A stretch of DNA of 64,000 bases from Hansschlegelia quercus (GCF_004310425.1 NZ_SIUB01000003.1:310001-374000), one strand, 5' to 3'; numbered from the stretch's first letter, positions 38,331 through 49,163 are shown. Translations and numbers: made by a program. Notes: generated from the letters alone by a model not told the origin.

Positions 38331-38963
38331 ATGCCGGGTAAAGAGGACCTGCGCCGGACAGTCTGTGTCGTCGATGACGACGAGACGATTCGCGAAGTCC
38401 TCGCCACCATCTTCGGGGCGGAGGGGTTCGGCGTCTCCGTCTTCGAGAGCGGCGAAGACTTTCTCGCTTATTCTTTCGACGTCCCGCCCGCCTGCGTGCT
38501 GCTCGACGTTCTGATGCCGGGTAAATCCGGCCTCGACGTGCTGAAAGAGTTTAGCGGGCGCAGCGCGGGCGCGCCCGTCATCATGATCTCCGGCTCCGCG
38601 GATATCCCGATGGCGGTCGACGCCATCCGCCACGGGGCGCTGGATTTCATCGAGAAACCGTTCGATCCCTTCGCCATCGTGGGCCGGGTGGGGGAAGCGC
38701 TCGCCGCTTCAGGCGCTCGCGCAGCGGCCGGCGACCAGAGCCGCAACGCCGACGAAGTGGCGGGCGCAGAGATGCTGACGCCGCGCGAGCGCGAGGTCCT
38801 GGTGCTGATCGCCGCCGGTCAGTCGAACAAGGAGGCCGGGCGTGAACTCGGCATCAGCCCGCGCACCATCGAGGTCCACCGCGCGCGCATCATGGAGAAG
38901 CTCGGCGCCAAGAACGCCGCCGACCTCGTGCGCATCGTGATGTCGGCCTCGGACCAGCGCTAA
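38331..38963 (+). CDS. FixJ/NarL-type response regulator
   Basis: 210 residues. Receiver domain with VVDDDETIREVL, phospho-acceptor Asp59 in LLDVLMPGKSGLD, Thr/Ser in MISGSAD and Lys in EKPFDPF. C-terminal LuxR helix-turn-helix LTPREREVLVLIAAGQSNKE then SPRTIEVHRARIMEKLG. ATG 38331 follows GAGGAA. No sensor kinase lies next to it (pyrF before, pheT after), so it is an orphan here. Signal and targets unknown. Confidence 0.92.
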   Translation: MPGKEDLRRTVCVVDDDETIREVLATIFGAEGFGVSVFESGEDFLAYSFDVPPACVLLDVLMPGKSGLDVLKEFSGRSAGAPVIMISGSADIPMAVDAIRHGALDFIEKPFDPFAIVGRVGEALAASGARAAAGDQSRNADEVAGAEMLTPREREVLVLIAAGQSNKEAGRELGISPRTIEVHRARIMEKLGAKNAADLVRIVMSASDQR

Positions 38964-38967
38964 AGCG

Positions 38968-41388
38968 TCAGCCGCGCAGCGTCGCTCCGGTCGCCTTCGT
39001 CACGTGCGCGACGATCTTCTCCGCAATCGCCTCGATCTCGGCGTCCGTCAGCGTCTTCTCGCGCGGCTGGAGGGTGACGGCGATGGCGAGGGAGACCTTA
39101 CCCTCCGGAACGCCCGGCCCCTCATAACGATCGAACAGCGTGACCTCGGTCACGAGCTTGCGGTCCGTCGCCAGCGCCGCGCGGATCAGTTCTGCTGCAG
39201 GCACCTCGCGGCCGACGATGAACGCGAAGTCGCGGTTGAGCGGCTGGAGCGCGGAGCCCTCGAACGGCGGCTTGGCGCGGGTCGGCTTCGCCCTCGGCTG
39301 CGGCAGCGCGTCGAGGGTCAGTTCGAAGCCGACGAGTGGCCCGCTAACGCCAAGCGCCTGAAGCGTACGCGGATGAAGTTCGCCGAACGCGCCGAGGATG
39401 AGCTTGGGGCCGAGCTGGAGCGCGGCCGAGCGGCCAGGGTGGAACCATGAAGGGGCCGAGCCTTGCGCGATCTGCACCGCGCCGGCGGCGAGGCCGAGGG
39501 CCGCGAGGACCGCAAGCGCGTCGCCCTTGGCGTCGAACGCGTCGACGGGAAGCGTCGCCTCACCCCAATGGCGGCCTGCGCCGCGCGCCTTGGCCGTCCC
39601 GCGACGAACCCCGGCCGCCGCCATGCGCTGATCCTCCGGTCGGTCGCTAAGGAAGGTCTGGCCGACCTCGAACAAAGCGACGTCGCTTGAAGCTCTGTCG
39701 GCGTTGCGCTGCGCGGCCGCGATAAGCGCCGGCAGCAGGCTCGGGCGCATGTCGGAGAGCTCGGCGGAGATCGGGTTCGCGAGCGCGAGCTCGGCCGCGC
39801 CGCCGCCAAAGGCTTCGGCCTGCGCCTTCGAGACGAACGACCACGTGACCGCCTCGACGAGGCCGCGGGCGGCGAGCGTCCGGCGGGCGTTGCGCGCGCG
39901 GCGCTGCACGATCCCGAGGCGCGCTCCGGCGGCGCTCGTCATGGCCGGCAGCGGCTTCGCCTCCACCCGGTCGAGACCGACGATGCGGATGACCTCCTCG
40001 ACGAGGTCGGCCTTGCCCTCGACGTCGGGCCGCCAGCTCGGGACCGAGACCTTGAGCCGGTCGCCCACGCCCGTGACCCAGAAGCCGAGCATCGAGAGCG
40101 GCGTCTTCACCTCCGCCGGCGTGACGGCGAGACCGGTGAGGCGCGTCACCTCGGAGATCGGGAAATCGATGATCAGGTCGCGCGCCGGGACCTCGCCTGC
40201 GGTCGCGACCTCCGACGGCGCGCCGCCGCAGAAGTCGAGGATGAACTGGGTCGCGACGTTGAGGCCCGGAAGCGCGAATTCCGGATCGACGCCGCGCTCG
40301 AAGCGGTGGCGGGCGTCGGTGTTGACGTTGAGAGCGCGTCCCGTGCGGGCGATCGCCAGCGGGTCCCACAACGCGCTCTCGATCAGCACGTCGGTCGTGG
40401 TCTCGTCGCACCCGGTCGCTGCGCCGCCGATCACGCCGGCGATCGAGAGCACGCCGCTGTCGTCGGCGATCACGCACATCGTCTCATCGAGCGCGTAGGT
40501 CTTGCCGTCGAGCGCCGCCAGCGTCTCGCCGGCACGCCCGCGCCGAACCACAAGATCGCCTCTCACCTTGGCCGCGTCGAACACGTGGAGCGGCCGGGCG
40601 CGGTCGAAGGCGAGATAATTGGTGACGTCGACCAGCGCGTTGATCGGCTTCGAGCCGATCGACTTCAGCCGGCGGCGCAGCCATTCTGGGGACTGGCCGT
40701 TCTTCACGCCGCGCACCATCCGCAGCGCGAAGAACGGCGACAGCGGCTCCGTGTCGCCGAAATCGAAGCGGACGTTTACGGGGCAGGGGAACTCGCCGCG
40801 GATCACCGCCGTCAGCGGATCACGCAGCTCGCCGATCTCGGCGGCGTGCAGGTCGCGCGCGACGCCGTGGACGCCGAGGCAATCCGGCCGGTTCGGCGTA
40901 ACAGCGATCTCGATGACCGGGTCGTCGAGGCCGACGAAGGGCGCGAACGGCCGTCCGACGGGCGAGCCCTCGGGCAGCTCCATGATGCCGTCATGCTCGT
41001 CGCCGAGCCCGAGCTCCCGCGAGGAGCACAGCATGCCGGCGGAAGGGACGCCACGGATCTCGGACGCGCCGAGCTTCACGCCGCTGGCGGGGATCACGGT
41101 GCCCGGCGCCGCGAACACGACCTTCAGTCCCGCCCGCGCATTCGGCGCGCCGCAGACGACCTGCAAAGGCGCGCCGCGGCCGACATCGACCATGCAGACT
41201 TGCAGCTTGTCGGCGTTCGGGTGCCGATTCGCCTCAAGGATGTGTCCGACGACGAAGGCCGAGAGCTCTCCGGCCTTGTCGTCGACATGCTCGACCTCAA
41301 GCCCGACGCGGGTCAGGGTCTCGGTGACCGCGACCAGATCGGCGTCGCCGCCGAGATGCTCTTTAAGCCAGGAGAGGGAGAATTTCAC
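38968..41388 (-). CDS. pheT: Phenylalanyl-tRNA synthetase beta subunit
   Basis: 806 residues. N-terminal [13 protein letters not shown], tRNA-binding OB domain ([20 protein letters not shown] split in blocks), B3/B4 editing domain, B5 DNA-binding-like domain, and C-terminal ferredoxin-fold anticodon domain ([18 protein letters not shown] region). GTG 41388 overlaps the pheS stop (GTGA) and is preferred to the much earlier in-frame ATG, which lies inside pheS. Forms alpha2beta2 with PheS. Confidence 0.96.
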   Translation of the reverse strand: MKFSLSWLKEHLGGDADLVAVTETLTRVGLEVEHVDDKAGELSAFVVGHILEANRHPNADKLQVCMVDVGRGAPLQVVCGAPNARAGLKVVFAAPGTVIPASGVKLGASEIRGVPSAGMLCSSRELGLGDEHDGIMELPEGSPVGRPFAPFVGLDDPVIEIAVTPNRPDCLGVHGVARDLHAAEIGELRDPLTAVIRGEFPCPVNVRFDFGDTEPLSPFFALRMVRGVKNGQSPEWLRRRLKSIGSKPINALVDVTNYLAFDRARPLHVFDAAKVRGDLVVRRGRAGETLAALDGKTYALDETMCVIADDSGVLSIAGVIGGAATGCDETTTDVLIESALWDPLAIARTGRALNVNTDARHRFERGVDPEFALPGLNVATQFILDFCGGAPSEVATAGEVPARDLIIDFPISEVTRLTGLAVTPAEVKTPLSMLGFWVTGVGDRLKVSVPSWRPDVEGKADLVEEVIRIVGLDRVEAKPLPAMTSAAGARLGIVQRRARNARRTLAARGLVEAVTWSFVSKAQAEAFGGGAAELALANPISAELSDMRPSLLPALIAAAQRNADRASSDVALFEVGQTFLSDRPEDQRMAAAGVRRGTAKARGAGRHWGEATLPVDAFDAKGDALAVLAALGLAAGAVQIAQGSAPSWFHPGRSAALQLGPKLILGAFGELHPRTLQALGVSGPLVGFELTLDALPQPRAKPTRAKPPFEGSALQPLNRDFAFIVGREVPAAELIRAALATDRKLVTEVTLFDRYEGPGVPEGKVSLAIAVTLQPREKTLTDAEIEAIAEKIVAHVTKATGATLRG

Positions 41389-42476
41389 GACGACAATCCC
41401 CCGGCGAGGCTCGGCACGTCGAGCGGGCGGAAGCCGTAATGGGAGAGCCAGCGGGCGTCGGCGGCGAACAGATCGCGCAGATCCGGCATGCCGTATTTCA
41501 GCATCGCGATGCGGTCGATCCCCATGCCCCAGGCGAAGCCCTGCCACGCGTCAGGATCGAGTCCACAGTTCCGCAGCACGTTCGGATGCACCATCCCGCA
41601 TCCGAGGATCTCCAGCCAGTCGTCGCCCTCGCCGATGCGGATCTCGTTGGCCAACTTGCGGCAGCGGACGTCGACCTCCATCGACGGTTCGGTGAAGGGG
41701 AAGAAGGACGGCCGGAAGCGCAGCTCGACCGACGGCACTTCGAAGAAGGTCTTGAGGAACTCCTCCAACACCCATTTGAGCTGGCCGAGATTGGCGTCGC
41801 GGTCGATCACCAAACCCTCGACCTGGTGGAACATCGGCGTGTGCGTCTGGTCCATGTCGAAGCGGTAGGTGCGGCCGGGGCAGATCACGCGGATCGGCGG
41901 CGCCTTGTCCTGCATGGTGCGGATCTGCACAGGGCTGGTGTGCGTGCGCAGCAGCAGGCGCTCGCCGTTCTCCTTCTGCGGCAGGAAGAACGTGTCGTGC
42001 ATTTCCCGTGCGGGGTGGCCGACGGGAAAGTTCAGCTTGGTGAAGTTCAGGTCGTCGGTCTCGATGTCCGGGCCTTCCGCGACCGAGAATCCCATCGCGG
42101 AGAAGATCGCGATCAGTTCGTCCGTGACTTGGGAGACCGGGTGGATACGGCCGGTCTCGAGCCCGCTCTCGCGCAAGGGGAGAGAGACGTCGAGCGTCTC
42201 GGCCTTCAGCCGCGCGTCGAGCGCGGCGTCGGCGAGCGCGGTCTTCTTGGCCGTAAGCGCTTCCGTGACCCGATCGCGAAGCGCGTTCAGCGCCGGCCCG
42301 ACGATCTTACGCTGCTCGGGGTCCATCCCGCCGAGCGTCTTCATCTTCTCCGAGACGGAGCCCTTCTTGCCGAGCGCCGCGACGCGCACGGCTTCGAGCG
42401 CAGCCTCGTCGACCGCGGCTTCGACGGCTGCGAGCACGTCCGCTTCGAGGGCGTTAAGATGGTCGATGTCGGTCAT
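41385..42476 (-). CDS. pheS: Phenylalanyl-tRNA synthetase alpha subunit
   Basis: Activates phenylalanine and charges tRNA-Phe. 363 residues. N-terminal coiled-coil with [19 protein letters not shown], class II motif 2 region [29 protein letters not shown] and [20 protein letters not shown] 42476 ([11 protein letters not shown]) is chosen over 42521, whose extension is not conserved. The upstream terminator at 42507-42528 separates it from rplT. Confidence 0.97.
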   Translation of the reverse strand: MTDIDHLNALEADVLAAVEAAVDEAALEAVRVAALGKKGSVSEKMKTLGGMDPEQRKIVGPALNALRDRVTEALTAKKTALADAALDARLKAETLDVSLPLRESGLETGRIHPVSQVTDELIAIFSAMGFSVAEGPDIETDDLNFTKLNFPVGHPAREMHDTFFLPQKENGERLLLRTHTSPVQIRTMQDKAPPIRVICPGRTYRFDMDQTHTPMFHQVEGLVIDRDANLGQLKWVLEEFLKTFFEVPSVELRFRPSFFPFTEPSMEVDVRCRKLANEIRIGEGDDWLEILGCGMVHPNVLRNCGLDPDAWQGFAWGMGIDRIAMLKYGMPDLRDLFAADARWLSHYGFRPLDVPSLAGGLSS

Positions 42477-42506
42477 CGCAAGGTGATACGCCCGAGCGCC
42501 GAAACG

Positions 42507-42528
42507 AAAAAGGGGCGCCAAGCGCCCC
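42507..42528 (-). terminator. Rho-independent terminator downstream of rpmI-rplT
   Basis: On the minus strand a 7-bp stem GGGGCGC/GCGCCCC with loop TTG is directly followed by TTTTTCG. It lies between the rplT stop and pheS, so it should end the rpmI-rplT transcript. Confidence 0.75.
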
Positions 42529-42533
42529 CTGCC

Positions 42534-42630
42534 GTCATTCCGGGCTTGTCCCGGAATCCATTTCCTCCACGGTCAGTCCAGTCCGGCGTCGACTGCGGAA
42601 ATGGGCCCCGGCGCCTCGGCCGGGACGACG
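42534..42630. repeat. Composite palindromic (REP-like) repeat between rplT and pheS
   Basis: ATTCCGGG (42537-42544) and CCCGGAAT (42550-42557) form a perfect hairpin with loop CTTGT. Next, CCATTTCC (42558-42565) pairs with GGAAATGG (42597-42604), and CCCGGC/GCCGGG follows at about 42607-42624. The CATTCCGGGCTTGTCCCGGAA core resembles extragenic repeats widespread in Rhizobiales genomes. No other copy was noted in this window, so the REP assignment is partly knowledge-based. Confidence 0.6.
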
Positions 42631-42671
42631 TCGCGGATTACTGGGAGCGCCATGCGGCGTCCCGCAAGACC

Positions 42672-43034
42672 TCACGCGCTGGGAAGCGCGGCCTTGGCCT
42701 TCTCGGCGATTGCAGCGAAGGCCGCCGGCTCGGCGATCGCGAGCTCGGACATCATCCGGCGGTCGACTTCGATGCCGGCGAGGGAGAGGCCCGCGATGAA
42801 GCGCGAATAGGTCAGGCCATGCTCGCGCACGGCGGCGTTGATGCGCTGGATCCAGAGAGCCCGAAACGTCCGCTTCTTGTTCTTGCGGTCGCGGTAGGCG
42901 TACTGCATCGACCGATCGACGGCGGCCTTCGCCGCGCGGATCGTATTCTTGCGGCGGCCGTAAAAGCCCTTCGCCGCATCAAGCGTCTTCTTGTGTTTGG
43001 CGTGGGACGTAACGCCCCGTTTCACGCGAGCCAT
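42672..43034 (-). CDS. rplT: 50S ribosomal protein L20
   Basis: 120 residues. [21 protein letters not shown]-type basic N-terminus, [20 protein letters not shown], then [20 protein letters not shown]. The long N-terminal basic helix is the 23S rRNA-binding part. Follows rpmI by 54 bases; together they form a short operon without infC. Confidence 0.97.
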   Translation of the reverse strand: MARVKRGVTSHAKHKKTLDAAKGFYGRRKNTIRAAKAAVDRSMQYAYRDRKNKKRTFRALWIQRINAAVREHGLTYSRFIAGLSLAGIEVDRRMMSELAIAEPAAFAAIAEKAKAALPSA

Positions 43035-43088
43035 GGTCTATCTCTCAAGCGTCTGAATGGTGGGGATGAAGCGCTAAGCGGTCTGAAC

Positions 43089-43286
43089 TCAGCCGTAAGG
43101 CAGGAACGTCCTGACGATCCGCGCGTCCTGCGGGGTCAGGATGGTCGTGCCCCGCTGGTTGCGGATCTGCTTGTTGGTGCGCTTGATCATGCCGTGGCGC
43201 TTGCCGGCCTGAGCCGAGATGACCTTGCCGGTCCCGGTGAAGCGGAAGCGTTTCTTCGCCGCCGACTTCGACTTGATCTTGGGCAT
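43089..43286 (-). CDS. rpmI: 50S ribosomal protein L35
   Basis: 65 residues, the standard L35 size. [40 protein letters not shown] and a C-terminal [11 protein letters not shown] 43286. A longer open frame upstream in the same phase is a shadow. Precedes rplT. Confidence 0.96.
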   Translation of the reverse strand: MPKIKSKSAAKKRFRFTGTGKVISAQAGKRHGMIKRTNKQIRNQRGTTILTPQDARIVRTFLPYG

Positions 43287-43307
43287 TTCGCTCTCCGAAC
43301 GTTGAAG

Positions 43308-43372
43308 AGGCCCCGTCGGTCGGCCATCCTCCAGCCGTTTGAGCGGCTGGCGGGGGTCGGCTCGAGGGGCCT
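43308..43372 (-). promoter_or_regulatory. Candidate structured leader of rpmI-rplT
   Basis: Nested inverted repeats just upstream of rpmI: outer AGGCCCC (43308-43314)/GGGGCCT (43366-43372) and inner CCAGCCG (43331-43337)/CGGCTGG (43344-43350) with a 6-base loop. The site ends 22 bases before the rpmI start codon, where ribosomal-protein autoregulatory leaders occur. Folding and function are inference. Confidence 0.4.
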
Positions 43373-43477
43373 GAGCATTACGCGCGCCACGGCAGCCCAT
43401 AACCGGCCGGGCCCGCGCGGAAGCCGGGCTTATAGTCGGACCCCCTCCGATTTGCAACGCCGAAGGAGCAGGTCGTC

Positions 43478-43969
43478 CTATTGCGGCGGCGTAATCGCCA
43501 CGCCGACGCTGCGGCCGGGAGCGTTGCTGATCTGAAGCGTCACCGGACCGGCCTTCAACTCGTAGCGCAGCGACTTGCGCGCGCCCTCGCAGTCCTTCAC
43601 GCCGGAGAACGCCGCTGGCTTCAGCGCGGCCCCATCCTGCACCAGATCGGTCCAGGCGGGTTCGGACAGGGTGACCTGGTAGGTCCCGGCCTTCGCCTCG
43701 AAACGCAGCGAACCGTTCTGGGCCGCCGTCGCCGGCGCGCGTTCCGGCGGGAGCGCGAAGCCGGCCGCGTCGAGCGGTCCGAGCTTCAGCCGCAGGCCGA
43801 CAGGACCGTCGAGCGCGATGGTGGCGCCGCTGTCCTGCCAATTCGCGGCTTCCAGCAGAGCGATGTCCGCCGCGATCGGCCATTTGAACGCGCCGCAGCC
43901 GCCGGTCTCCGCGGCGGCGGCCGGCGTCGCGATCAGGATAGCGGCGAGGGCGAGGCGCCAGCGCATCAC
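43478..43969 (-). CDS. Periplasmic conserved hypothetical protein
   Basis: 163 residues. Signal peptide through about residue 20 ([15 protein letters not shown]), then a beta-rich domain with two Cys (GGCGAF and DCEGARKSL) that may form a disulfide. Segments [15 protein letters not shown] and [11 protein letters not shown] resemble a homologue family found in Rhizobiales with no assigned function. ATG 43969 overlaps the stop of the upstream molbindin gene (ATGA), so it is coupled to it. Confidence 0.7.
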   Translation of the reverse strand: MMRWRLALAAILIATPAAAAETGGCGAFKWPIAADIALLEAANWQDSGATIALDGPVGLRLKLGPLDAAGFALPPERAPATAAQNGSLRFEAKAGTYQVTLSEPAWTDLVQDGAALKPAAFSGVKDCEGARKSLRYELKAGPVTLQISNAPGRSVGVAITPPQ

Positions 43970-44172
43970 TCGACCGCGACCAGAACGTCGGAGGCCTTGA
44001 TCACGACGTAGGCCGATTTGCCCGGCTCGAGGCCAAGATCGTCGACGGCTGCGTTGGTGATGGAGGCGGTCACGATCTGCCCGCCGATGTCGACCTTCAC
44101 ATGGGCGGTGGTGGCGCCCTTCGAGACTTCGGTGACGACGCCTTTGAGCTGGTTGCGCGCGCTGATCTTCAT
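43966..44172 (-). CDS. mop: TOBE-domain molybdate-binding protein (molbindin)
   Basis: 68 residues, a single TOBE/Mop domain: [20 protein letters not shown], then [19 protein letters not shown] and [16 protein letters not shown]. Such proteins store or buffer molybdate as oligomers in the cytoplasm. No modABC or moa genes are in the window. Overlaps the start of the periplasmic-protein gene. Confidence 0.86.
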   Translation of the reverse strand: MKISARNQLKGVVTEVSKGATTAHVKVDIGGQIVTASITNAAVDDLGLEPGKSAYVVIKASDVLVAVE

Positions 44173-44266
44173 GGCTGGCGATCCTTATCGAGAATGGGGG
44201 GAGGGGCCCGCGACCAGGCGGGCGAACCGTCCAAAGCGTCCATCGACGCGGGTCGGCCGCTTGGAC

Positions 44267-45067
44267 CTAACGGGCGACCATCGCCCAGAAAGCCGCTCCG
44301 ACCGGATGGCTGCGATCCAGCATGAGCCGCAGCGCAAGCGCAAGCGCGACGACGACGAGCAGCGGCTTCACCAGCCGCACCCCGTGTTTCAGCGCAAGCC
44401 CCGAGCCGATGCGGGCGCCGATCATCGTGCCGGCGGCCATAGCGAGGCCGGCCGACCAGACGACGGAGCCGGCGAGGATGAAGACCAGAAGGCCCGAGAG
44501 GTTCGAGGCGAGGTTCAGGAGCTTGGTGTGCGCGACCGCGCGAACAGCGCCGAAGCCGAGGAAGGCGACCAGCCCGATCATGTAGAACGAGCCCGCGCCG
44601 GGGCCGAACAGGCCGTCATAGACGCCGATCGGAAACCCCACGAACGCCGCGAACGCGCCTGATCCCAGGCGGGCGTGGGCGTCGACGTCGGACATCTGCG
44701 GGCCGAAGGCGAAGTAGAGCGCGACGCCGATCAGCAGGAAGGGCAGCGCGGTCCGCATCGCCTCGACCGGCGCGACCGCCACAAGGGCGGCGCCGGTCGC
44801 CGCGCCCACAAACGCCGAAATCGCCAGAAGCCAGATCGACTTCGATTGCAGGTCGAGCATGCCGGCCTTGGCGAAGCGCGACGTCGAGACGACGAGGCCG
44901 AGCGCGCCCTGCAGCTTGTTGGTCGCGATCGCGGCGGTGGGATCAAGGCCGCCGAGCAGCAGCGCCGGCACGGTGATCAACCCGCCGCCGCCCGCGATGG
45001 CGTCGACCGCGCCGGCGACGACTCCGACGGCCGCGAAGAGCAGGAGGGCTTCGATGGAGAGGGACAC
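44267..45067 (-). CDS. TauE/SafE-family sulfite/sulfonate exporter-like membrane protein
   Basis: 266 residues with about eight transmembrane helices. Duplicated glycine-rich motif: AIAGGGGLITVPALLLGG in the first half and GVYDGLFGPGAGSFYMIG in the second, matching TauE/SafE (DUF81). Substrate is probably an anion such as sulfite or a sulfonate, but it is not proven. Same strand as mop with 94 bases between. Confidence 0.85.
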   Translation of the reverse strand: MSLSIEALLLFAAVGVVAGAVDAIAGGGGLITVPALLLGGLDPTAAIATNKLQGALGLVVSTSRFAKAGMLDLQSKSIWLLAISAFVGAATGAALVAVAPVEAMRTALPFLLIGVALYFAFGPQMSDVDAHARLGSGAFAAFVGFPIGVYDGLFGPGAGSFYMIGLVAFLGFGAVRAVAHTKLLNLASNLSGLLVFILAGSVVWSAGLAMAAGTMIGARIGSGLALKHGVRLVKPLLVVVALALALRLMLDRSHPVGAAFWAMVAR

Positions 45068-45127
45068 TGGCGGCGCGGGTCTCGAAATAGGAGCCTGCTC
45101 TTAGCGGCTTTCGCCGCCTGCGCCACC

Positions 45128-45973
45128 TCAGTTGCCAAATCGGTCGCGCCAGAGCCCCTCGCCAGCGAGGCAGTCCGCTTTCGGTTGAGCCGCGGCCGGC
45201 AGCGCGTTCGGAGCGCCAGGCGGGAATGGCGTCTCGGAACCCGGCCCGGCGATCTCCATCACGAGCTTTGAGCGCACCGCGTCGGGGAACTGCGCGACGG
45301 ACCGCACCGGCAGCACGAAGGCCCCGGGCCCGCCGATGACGCAGTCGCGGTAGTAAACGTCGAGGTCGCCGATGTCGGAGACGCCGAGCATCGGGCGCTT
45401 CAGCATCAAAGGCAGGCCGTTGATGACGACGCCGCCGTCGATCAGTTCGTCGCGCATGGCCTCGATCGGCGGGCCCTGATTGTTCGGGCCATCGCCGGAA
45501 ACGTCGATCACCCGGCGCATCGCCTTGAACCCGCTCGCTTCGAACATCTTCGCGCCATAGAGCAGAGCGCTCGAAATCGACGTGCGGTAGGCGCGCCTGA
45601 GCGGCTCGCCCGCAAGGCGGTTCGCGAAGGCCGCGGCGGTCTCCGGGCCGTCGATCAGCGTCCAGGGCACGAGGACGCGCTGTTCGTCCGAGCCGGCCCA
45701 CTCGACATAAGCGAGCGCGATGCGCCCCGTCACGCCGTCGCGGATGGCGTCGAGCACCGGAGGCGAGGTCAAGGCCGCGACATAGCCGTCGCGCTGCACC
45801 CTCTGCTCCTCGGTGTCCATGGAGTAGGAGACGTCGACCGCGAGCACGAGTTCGAGGTCGACCTCCGGCGCGGCCTTTGGCGCATCAGCGAAAGAGGGGA
45901 CGGCGAAAAGCGCGATGGCGAGCGCCGCGACCGCGCTCAGCGCGGCGCTTCGGCCGATCGGGGTTGCGGACAT
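45128..45973 (-). CDS. DUF1194 family protein with von Willebrand A domain, secreted
   Basis: 281 residues. Signal peptide to about residue 29 (AVAALAIALFAVPSFA), then a VWA fold with a MIDAS-like DVSYSMD (DxSxS), GRIALAYVEWAG, and DVSGDGPNNQGP. Matches DUF1194, a common alphaproteobacterial periplasmic family of unknown role. ATG 45973 is chosen because it opens the signal peptide; the open frame upstream to 46882 is antisense to cdd and deoA. Confidence 0.84.
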   Translation of the reverse strand: MSATPIGRSAALSAVAALAIALFAVPSFADAPKAAPEVDLELVLAVDVSYSMDTEEQRVQRDGYVAALTSPPVLDAIRDGVTGRIALAYVEWAGSDEQRVLVPWTLIDGPETAAAFANRLAGEPLRRAYRTSISSALLYGAKMFEASGFKAMRRVIDVSGDGPNNQGPPIEAMRDELIDGGVVINGLPLMLKRPMLGVSDIGDLDVYYRDCVIGGPGAFVLPVRSVAQFPDAVRSKLVMEIAGPGSETPFPPGAPNALPAAAQPKADCLAGEGLWRDRFGN

Positions 45974-46141
45974 GGCCGGCCTCCCTCTCGCTCGCCGTGC
46001 GCCCAAGAGCGCCCGACAATTAGCTGACCAGACGATGACGCAAGGGCGATCGGCCCGCCAGCGGATAGAGTGGGCGCCGCCGCCGCTTCCTTCGGCGCCG
46101 TCCGCCGCGCTATCGTCGCTTTCGCCAGACGAAGGACCCGC

Positions 46142-46552
46142 ATGACCGACGACGCGATCGACGCCCTGTTCCGCGCGGCGGAGGCTGCCCGCGCTCATGC
46201 CTATGCGCCCTATTCCCGCTTTGCCGTCGGCGCTGCGCTCGTCACGCCGGACGGCGCGGTCCACGCCGGCTGCAACGTCGAGAACGCCGCCTATCCCGTC
46301 GGCGCCTGCGCGGAGGCCGGCGCCATTTCCGCGATGGTCGCCGGCGGCAGCCGCGCGATCGCGGCGATCCTCGTGCTCGGCGACGGGGAGGGCCTGTGTA
46401 CGCCCTGCGGCGCCTGCCGCCAGCGCATCCGCGAGTTCGGGGCCGAGGATACGCCGATCATCGTCGCAGGGCCCGAGGGCGTGCGCCGCCGATTTACGCT
46501 GGGCGAACTGCTGCCCGTGAGCTTTGGGCCGGAGAATCTGGCGCGTGGCTGA
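46142..46552 (+). CDS. cdd: Cytidine deaminase
   Basis: Deaminates cytidine and deoxycytidine to uridine forms. 136 residues, the short tetrameric type. Zinc site: CNVENAAYPVGACAEAGAI (with catalytic Glu) and PCGACRQRIREF. ATG 46142 is chosen; the upstream in-frame region has no homology. First gene of cdd-deoA-deoB-upp; overlaps deoA by 8 bases. Confidence 0.94.
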   Translation: MTDDAIDALFRAAEAARAHAYAPYSRFAVGAALVTPDGAVHAGCNVENAAYPVGACAEAGAISAMVAGGSRAIAAILVLGDGEGLCTPCGACRQRIREFGAEDTPIIVAGPEGVRRRFTLGELLPVSFGPENLARG

Positions 46553-47876
46553 GGCGGGCCTGCTGCCGCAGGAGATCATCCGCGCCAAGCGCGACGGGGG
46601 AGCTCTGACGCCTGCCGAGATCGACGCGATCGTCGACGGGATCGTCTCCGGCCGCCTCACCGATGCGCAGGTCGGCGCCTTCGCCATGGCGGCCTTCCTG
46701 AAAGGGCTCGACCGCGACGAGACGGTTGCGCTCACCCGCGCCATGACCTTTTCGGGCGAAACGCTTGACTGGCCGGATGCCGCCGGCCCCGTGCTCGACA
46801 AGCATTCGACGGGCGGCGTCGGCGACACGGTGAGCCTGCTGCTCGCCCCCGCGCTCGCCGCCTGCGGGGCGACGACGCCCATGATCGCCGGGCGCGGCCT
46901 CGGTCATACCGGCGGCACGCTCGACAAGCTCGACGCCATTCCGGGCTACGTCACGCAGCCGGACGTCGCGACCTTGCGCAAGGCGGTAGCGGCGGCCGGC
47001 TGCGCCATCGTCGGGCAGACCGCCGCCGTAGCGCCGGCCGACAAGCGCCTTTACGCCGTCCGCGACGTCACCGCGACGGTTGAATCGATCCCGCTGATCA
47101 CCGCCTCGATCCTGTCGAAGAAGCTCGCCGCCGGGCTGTTCGGCCTCGTGATGGACGTGAAGACCGGATCGGGCGCTTTCATGCCGACGCACGCTTTGTC
47201 CCTTGAGCTCGCGCGCTCGATCGTCGAGGTCGCGAACGGCGCCGGCCTGAAGACGGTCGCTCTGCTGACCGACATGGACGAACCGCTCGCCCCCGTCGCC
47301 GGCAACGCGCTCGAGACGCTGCATGCGATCAAGCTGCTCGCCGGCCGGCGGCAGGACGCGCGGCTCGTGGACGCCACGGTCGCGCTCGGGGGCGAGGCGC
47401 TGGCGCTGGGAGGGCTTGCGGCGGATGCGGAGGAGGGCCGGACGATGATCGCCAGGGCGATGGCCTCCGGCGAAGCGGCGGAGCGCTTCGGCCGCATGTG
47501 CGCCGCGCTCGGCGGGCCTGCCGACATCGTCGAGCGGCCGCGCAACCATCTCGCGGAGGCGCCGATCGTGCTGGAGGTCTTCGCCAAAGCCGAGGGCGTC
47601 GTCGCCAAAGTCGCCACGCGGACGCTCGGTCTGGCCGTCGTGGCGCTCGGCGGCGGTCGCACCCGGGCGGACGATAGGATCGACTCCGCCGTCGGCCTCG
47701 ACCGGCTGGCCGGCGTCGGCGACGCCGTCGGTCCGGACCGGCCGCTCGCAATCGTCCATGCGCGGGACGAGGCAGGCGCCGAGCGGGCCGCGGCCGCCGT
47801 CCGCGACGCCTATGCGCTCGCCGACGCCGGCGCCACGCCGTCGCGCGCAAAGCTGATCCAGGAGCGCATCGCGTGA
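46545..47876 (+). CDS. deoA: Thymidine phosphorylase
   Basis: Phosphorolysis of thymidine to thymine and 2-deoxyribose-1-phosphate. 443 residues. Motif [17 protein letters not shown] at the phosphate site, [14 protein letters not shown], and [20 protein letters not shown]-type block. GTG 46545 fits, overlapping the cdd end. The deoB start overlaps its stop (GTGA), so the three are coupled. Confidence 0.94.
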   Translation: MAEAGLLPQEIIRAKRDGGALTPAEIDAIVDGIVSGRLTDAQVGAFAMAAFLKGLDRDETVALTRAMTFSGETLDWPDAAGPVLDKHSTGGVGDTVSLLLAPALAACGATTPMIAGRGLGHTGGTLDKLDAIPGYVTQPDVATLRKAVAAAGCAIVGQTAAVAPADKRLYAVRDVTATVESIPLITASILSKKLAAGLFGLVMDVKTGSGAFMPTHALSLELARSIVEVANGAGLKTVALLTDMDEPLAPVAGNALETLHAIKLLAGRRQDARLVDATVALGGEALALGGLAADAEEGRTMIARAMASGEAAERFGRMCAALGGPADIVERPRNHLAEAPIVLEVFAKAEGVVAKVATRTLGLAVVALGGGRTRADDRIDSAVGLDRLAGVGDAVGPDRPLAIVHARDEAGAERAAAAVRDAYALADAGATPSRAKLIQERIA

Positions 47877-49090
47877 CCCGCGCGCTGCTGATCGTGCTCG
47901 ATTCGGTCGGGATCGGCGGAGCGCCGGACGCCGCGCGCTTCGGCGACGAGGGCGGCGACACGGTCGGCCACATCGCCGAGGCCTGCGCGGAAGGTCGGGG
48001 CGATCGTGACGGTCTTCGCAAGGGGCCGCTCCGCGTTCCGAACCTCGTGGCTCTCGGCCTCGGCGAGGCCTGCCGGCTCGCGACCGGCCGCACGCCGCCC
48101 GGCCTCGAAGGCGGGGCGACGACCGGGCTCTGGGGCGCGGCGGAAGAGGTGTCTTCCGGAAAGGACACGCCTTCCGGCCATTGGGAAATCGCCGGACAGC
48201 CCGTGCCCTTCGACTGGATCTATTTCCCGAAGACCGAGCCAAGCTTCCCGAAGGCGCTGACCGACGCGCTGATCGCGGCGGGCGATCTGCCGGGCATCCT
48301 CGGGGACCGTCACGCCTCCGGCACAGCGATCATCGCGGAGCTCGGCGAGGAGAGCGTGCGGACGGGGAAGCCAATCGTCTACACCTCCGCCGATTCCGTG
48401 CTGCAGATCGCGGCGCACGAAGAGGCTTTCGGCCTCGAGCGGCTGCTCGCGCTCTGCGAGACCGCCCGCGGCCTGCTCGACCGCCGCGTCGGCCGCGTGA
48501 TCGCTCGACCGTTCCTCGGCGCCGACGCCGCGAGCTTCCGACGCACGGCCAACCGCCGCGACTACGCTGTGCCGCCGCCCGGCCCGACCCTTCTCGCTCG
48601 CGCCACCACCGCCGGACGCGAGGTCGTCTCGGTCGGCAAGATCGGCGACATCTTCGCGCATGAAGGCACGGGCCAGATAGTGAAGGCGGCCGGCAATGCC
48701 GCTTTGCTCGACGCCGCCCTGTCAGCCTTCCGCGGCTTGGCTGATGGCGGCCTGGCGTTCGTCAACCTGATCGACTTCGACACCGAGTTCGGCCATCGCC
48801 GCGACGTGGCCGGCTACGCCGCCGCGCTCGAAGCCTTCGACACGCGCATACCCGACATCCGCGCAGCGCTCTTTCCCGGCGATCTCTGCGTGATCACCGC
48901 GGACCACGGCTGCGACCCCACCTGGCTCGGCGCCGACCACACTCGCGAGCGCGTGCCGGTGCTGGCGTTCGGGCCTGATGTGGAGGCGGGGACGATCGGG
49001 CTGCGCAGGACCCTCGCAGACATCGGCGCGACGCTCGGCGCGCATCTCGGCCTGGGGCCAGGGCCGCATGGCGCTTCGTGGCTGGGATAG
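47873..49090 (+). CDS. deoB: Phosphopentomutase
   Basis: Interconverts deoxyribose-1-phosphate and deoxyribose-5-phosphate. 405 residues. Metal-site [15 protein letters not shown], the phospho-acceptor region [15 protein letters not shown], and [23 protein letters not shown] 47873 overlaps the deoA stop. Metalloenzyme of the alkaline-phosphatase superfamily. Confidence 0.95.
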   Translation: MTRALLIVLDSVGIGGAPDAARFGDEGGDTVGHIAEACAEGRGDRDGLRKGPLRVPNLVALGLGEACRLATGRTPPGLEGGATTGLWGAAEEVSSGKDTPSGHWEIAGQPVPFDWIYFPKTEPSFPKALTDALIAAGDLPGILGDRHASGTAIIAELGEESVRTGKPIVYTSADSVLQIAAHEEAFGLERLLALCETARGLLDRRVGRVIARPFLGADAASFRRTANRRDYAVPPPGPTLLARATTAGREVVSVGKIGDIFAHEGTGQIVKAAGNAALLDAALSAFRGLADGGLAFVNLIDFDTEFGHRRDVAGYAAALEAFDTRIPDIRAALFPGDLCVITADHGCDPTWLGADHTRERVPVLAFGPDVEAGTIGLRRTLADIGATLGAHLGLGPGPHGASWLG

Positions 49091-49163
49091 CCGCTTGTTC
49101 CGCCAAACCCGCTCCGGTACGACGTTGGCGTCACACGCAAATCATCCTGGGAGCCTCGCGGGC

